NCBI GenBank assembly: GCA_004335635.1
Contig: QAXH01002324.1
Coordinates: forward strand, 1 to 34,062
DNA: 34,062 nt
Origin: Chloromonas sp. AAM2
Lineage: Eukaryota; Chlorophyta; Chlorophyceae; Chlamydomonadales; Chlamydomonadaceae
Direction: 5' to 3'
Under the pieces are notes generated by a model that made no database searches, was not told the DNA's origin, and worked only from the letters and a program-made list of their open reading frames with translations. Of this stretch, positions 31,482 through 34,062 are shown piece by piece. How positions within the stretch are numbered: the stretch's first letter is position 1; each line of letters opens with the position of its first letter. Position numbers and translations under genes: made by a program.

Positions 31482-33610
31482 ATGGTACAGCCTGACGTTG
31501 AAGAGACCTTGAATGAATCACAATGGGAGGCCTCAGAGGATCAACAGCTGCTGAATGGGCATGCAGATGCAGGGCGCGACTCAGACTGCAGTGATGCAGA
31601 CCAGGAACCCCCACATTTGTCAAGCCAGCAACCAGCAGCACCCCACCGCTCAGGCTCATCCAAGCGCAGCTATACAGAGCTGCTTGCAAGTAGCATTGAT
31701 GATGCCATGCTACGCACAGCCTACCGTACACTGGCTGGCCAGCGGTGTGCAGAACGGGCACGTGCTGCAGATGCTTTGCAGCGCCAGGCATCCAGCTGGC
31801 ATCTGCTGCTCAGGTGGGCACAGTGCGACCGCTGAAGAGAGCGTCAGGTTACTTTGCAAGTCCTGGGCTGCGTGTATGTGGCTATCCTGTCATGCATGCT
31901 TGCAGGGCTGGTTTCAGTGTTCTGCTGCATGGGCTGGGCAGCAAGCGGCACATCCTGGAGCAAGTTGCTGAGGAGCAGCTGACAGACGGGGCCGTGGTGA
32001 CTTGCAACGGCTGGGTCAAGGGCCTGACCGGCCACAAGGTGGTGGCAGCGGCAGCCGCGGCACTGCTGGGGCGCAATTGCAGGTGGGCATGGGAGGGACA
32101 GGGAGAGCCCACGCACACGCATGTCAGCACTGCGCACCAGCTTACATACATGAACAAATGTTATACACGTGGTACAAACAACACCGCCAAGTCGTTTTTC
32201 TGTCTGACTAGTGGCGCACTATCAAGCAGTCATATGCATTCTCAGCAGCTTGAGAGCCTCTGATCCATGGACTCGAATCAAAGAGCGATGCCTGCTGTTG
32301 ATGTTGTTGCTTGTCCCGCATGTTATGACCCAACACAGCTACACTGTACCTTGTGGGTGTGCCTGGCAGGGGGGTCAGCACCGCTGACATACTGGCTGAC
32401 ATGCATGCGGAGTTCAAGCAGTGGCCCGAGCGCCGCGTGTATGTCGTACTGCACAGCGTGGACGGGCCCGGTGAGTGCCGCCGGTACGTGCTGCTGGACA
32501 GGCCATGCACTGTGCCTCATGAACATGCTAACCCCTGCATGGAGGTGCCTGCAGGTTTGCGCAACGAGTCTGACCAGGCAGCGCTGGCCGCGCTCGCCGC
32601 GTGCCCCAACTGCCATCTGCTGGCCAGCGCTGACCATGTCAACACCGCCATGATGTGGAGCAGTGCCATGATGGCTCAGTTCAGGTGCGGTGCGCGCTCA
32701 CAGGAATGTACAGAGAGATCCTTGCACATGTATAGCCTGGCCGTATCCTCAGTCCTGGTGTCCTTGGTCTGCGTGTGCGGCAGGTGGGTGTGGTCCGCGG
32801 CACACACGTACGCCCCACTGGTTGCAGAGACACTGGACACGCCCTCCGCACTGCTGGGTAAGCAACAGCCTACAGCTGATCGTCACCCTGCAGCTGCCTC
32901 TAGGCTGCCGTCCTGAGTGCCCCTTTGCATTGCATTGATCACATGTGTGCGGTGTGTTGCTGCCCAGGCTGCTGCCAGCGCTCTCAGCAGCGAGGTGCAG
33001 GGGCCGTGCTGCGCTCCATGGTGCACTCGGCCCGCTGCGCCTACACCCTGCTGGTGGACACACAGCGGGAGGACCCCTCGCTGGAGGGGCTCGACTTTAA
33101 GCAGCTTTTCAGGTCGGGCGGGCAACAGTTCACAACGCAGACTGAACGCGCTGGAAAGGAGCAGCTTGGTCACGACGGCCATGCTCCAGTACCTGTGGCG
33201 TGCCAGCGCTCTTTTGTGATCCATAACGCTAGGTTGAATTCAGGCTTCCCTGTCTCACTGGTTGCCGTCGCAGGATGTGCCGGGAGCGGTTCCTGTACAC
33301 CAGCGAGCCTGCCCTGCGAGCGGCCCTCACCGAATTCATAGACCACGAGCTGCTCGCTACACGGTGAGGCGGGGAGTCAGGCACTGCGGGCAGGCACAGA
33401 CCGGGCACTGAAGGCTTGGGTGAGGGCAGAGCCTGCACAGTAATGGTTGGGCACGCCCTGGATGAGTAATGGATCCCTTGTGCGCCTTGCCTGTGCAGTC
33501 AGTCCAGCGATGGCGGCGGTGAGCTCATGTACGTGCCACTGGACGCGGCCAGGCTTGAGCAAGTGGCGCAGGAGCTACAAGCGCTGCAGGAAGAGTTGGC
33601 AGCAAACTGA
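31482..33610 (+). CDS. ORC2: Origin recognition complex subunit 2
   Basis: ORC2 is a core subunit of the six-protein complex that marks replication origins and loads MCM helicase with Cdc6 and Cdt1. Eight exons, 31482-31813, 31906-32082, 32370-32470, 32555-32684, 32784-32857, 32968-33112, 33274-33363 and 33499-33610, join in frame (1161 bases) to give 386 aa. The N-terminus is acidic and low in complexity. Family hallmarks follow: FSVLLHGLGSKRHILEQ (degenerate AAA-like loop), VYVVLHSVDGPG, LRNESDQAALAALAACPN, LLASADHVN, the WSAAHTYAPLVAETLD block, GAVLRSMVHSARCAYTLL, and the C-terminal helix-turn-helix ERFLYTSEPALRAALTEFID then HELLATR. It is shorter than animal ORC2, mainly in the N-terminal tail. 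The ATG at 31482 is the first that leads into conserved sequence. An upstream spliced exon was tried and fails in phase. Confidence 0.92.
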
Positions 33611-33838
33611 CAGGCGGGGCGGACGGAACCAGGGGCCGCCCAACCCAGTCAGGGAAAGGATGAATCTGGTTCGCATGGTGCTCAAGCACTAGACTTCTGG
33701 CATGTCGCTGCATTTATGCCGCTCTTCATGGTCAACAATCAAACGGACGCGTGGTATTGTAATGGTCACACAGGCCACCATCCAGTCTGGTTCTCTGTGC
33801 GTTCAACAGCTGTGATTACATGGATTTGGCTTCATCAG

Positions 33839-33943
33839 GCGAAATTGCACGACTCTTCAATACAGTCCTGTAAAGTGGACTTGCACCACTCGGACCGATA
33901 TCTCTGAAGGGACACTTTAGCACAGCAGTGTCAGCAACTGGGA
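33839..33943 (+). repeat. Dispersed repeat R4, copy 4
   Basis: About 105 bases with CACGACTCTTCAATACAGTC, CACTCGGACCGATATCTC and GTCAGCAACTGGGACA, beyond the ORC2 3' end. It stands alone, with no Fanzor-like sequence seen in the remaining window. Confidence 0.8.
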
Positions 33944-33967
33944 CATCATCATCATCATCATCATCAT
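33944..33967. repeat. (CAT)n microsatellite
   Basis: Eight or so CAT/ATC trinucleotides directly follow R4 copy 4. Simple repeat. Confidence 0.9.
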
Positions 33968-34062
33968 TACATGGCTTTTCATGGTTCGACCCACGGTGAT
34001 GCAGCTAGACACAATATCTTTCCAAGAATTACGCGCCTGACAATCGTTAAGCCAAGAAACGT

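Noticed and set aside
1..34062. tRNA, rRNA, snRNA or riboswitch genes
   Set aside because: No cloverleaf with conserved internal promoter boxes or other familiar RNA motif was seen. A covariance-model scan could not be run.

Overview
This window is nuclear DNA of a photosynthetic eukaryote, most likely a chlorophyte green alga. Genes are split into many short exons by GT-AG introns. Two encoded proteins are of plastid type: a thylakoid-lumen PsbP-domain protein and a MinE homologue. A cGMP-dependent kinase with four cyclic-nucleotide-binding domains and fragments of Fanzor (eukaryotic TnpB-like) elements also fit an alga. The species cannot be named from the sequence. Exon models were read by eye from splice signals. 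Every completed gene closes in a single frame across all its exons, but no transcript data were used.

Layout: (1) 96-1386, minus: the 5' part of glutathione reductase, running off the left edge through a 19-bp minisatellite. (2) 2067-4140: a repeat cluster with two inverted-repeat elements, a dispersed repeat with a conserved frame, a Fanzor pseudogene and a 115-bp repeat. (3) 4544-7244, plus: a complete 262-aa extended-PHD zinc-finger protein. (4) 7245-10097: more repeats, including a Fanzor tail next to a roughly 290-bp repeat. (5) 10098-11907, plus: a complete 220-aa protein with an EF-hand-like C-terminus. (6) 12041-13453: an inverted-repeat element, then a 1231-bp hAT transposon with a perfect 8-bp target duplication. 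(7) 14698-20454, minus: the cGMP-dependent protein kinase. (8) 20535-23851: Fanzor fragments and repeats. (9) 24329-26858, minus: a complete PsbP-domain protein with a twin-arginine lumen signal. (10) 28042-31245, minus: a MinE-domain protein, transcribed away from (11) 31482-33610, plus: complete ORC2. The last 450 bases hold one 115-bp repeat and a short microsatellite.

The genes do not form one pathway. They cover redox metabolism, chromatin, cyclic-nucleotide signalling, plastid lumen and division functions, and replication initiation. The accessory signal is in the repeats. At least three places carry fragments of Fanzor-type genes. At two of them, a glutamine-rich C-terminal coding tail runs straight into the same roughly 280-290-bp repeat. 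That repeat also occurs alone, always keeping its distal end. A separate small inverted-repeat family, with an internal palindrome in several copies, is scattered over the whole window.
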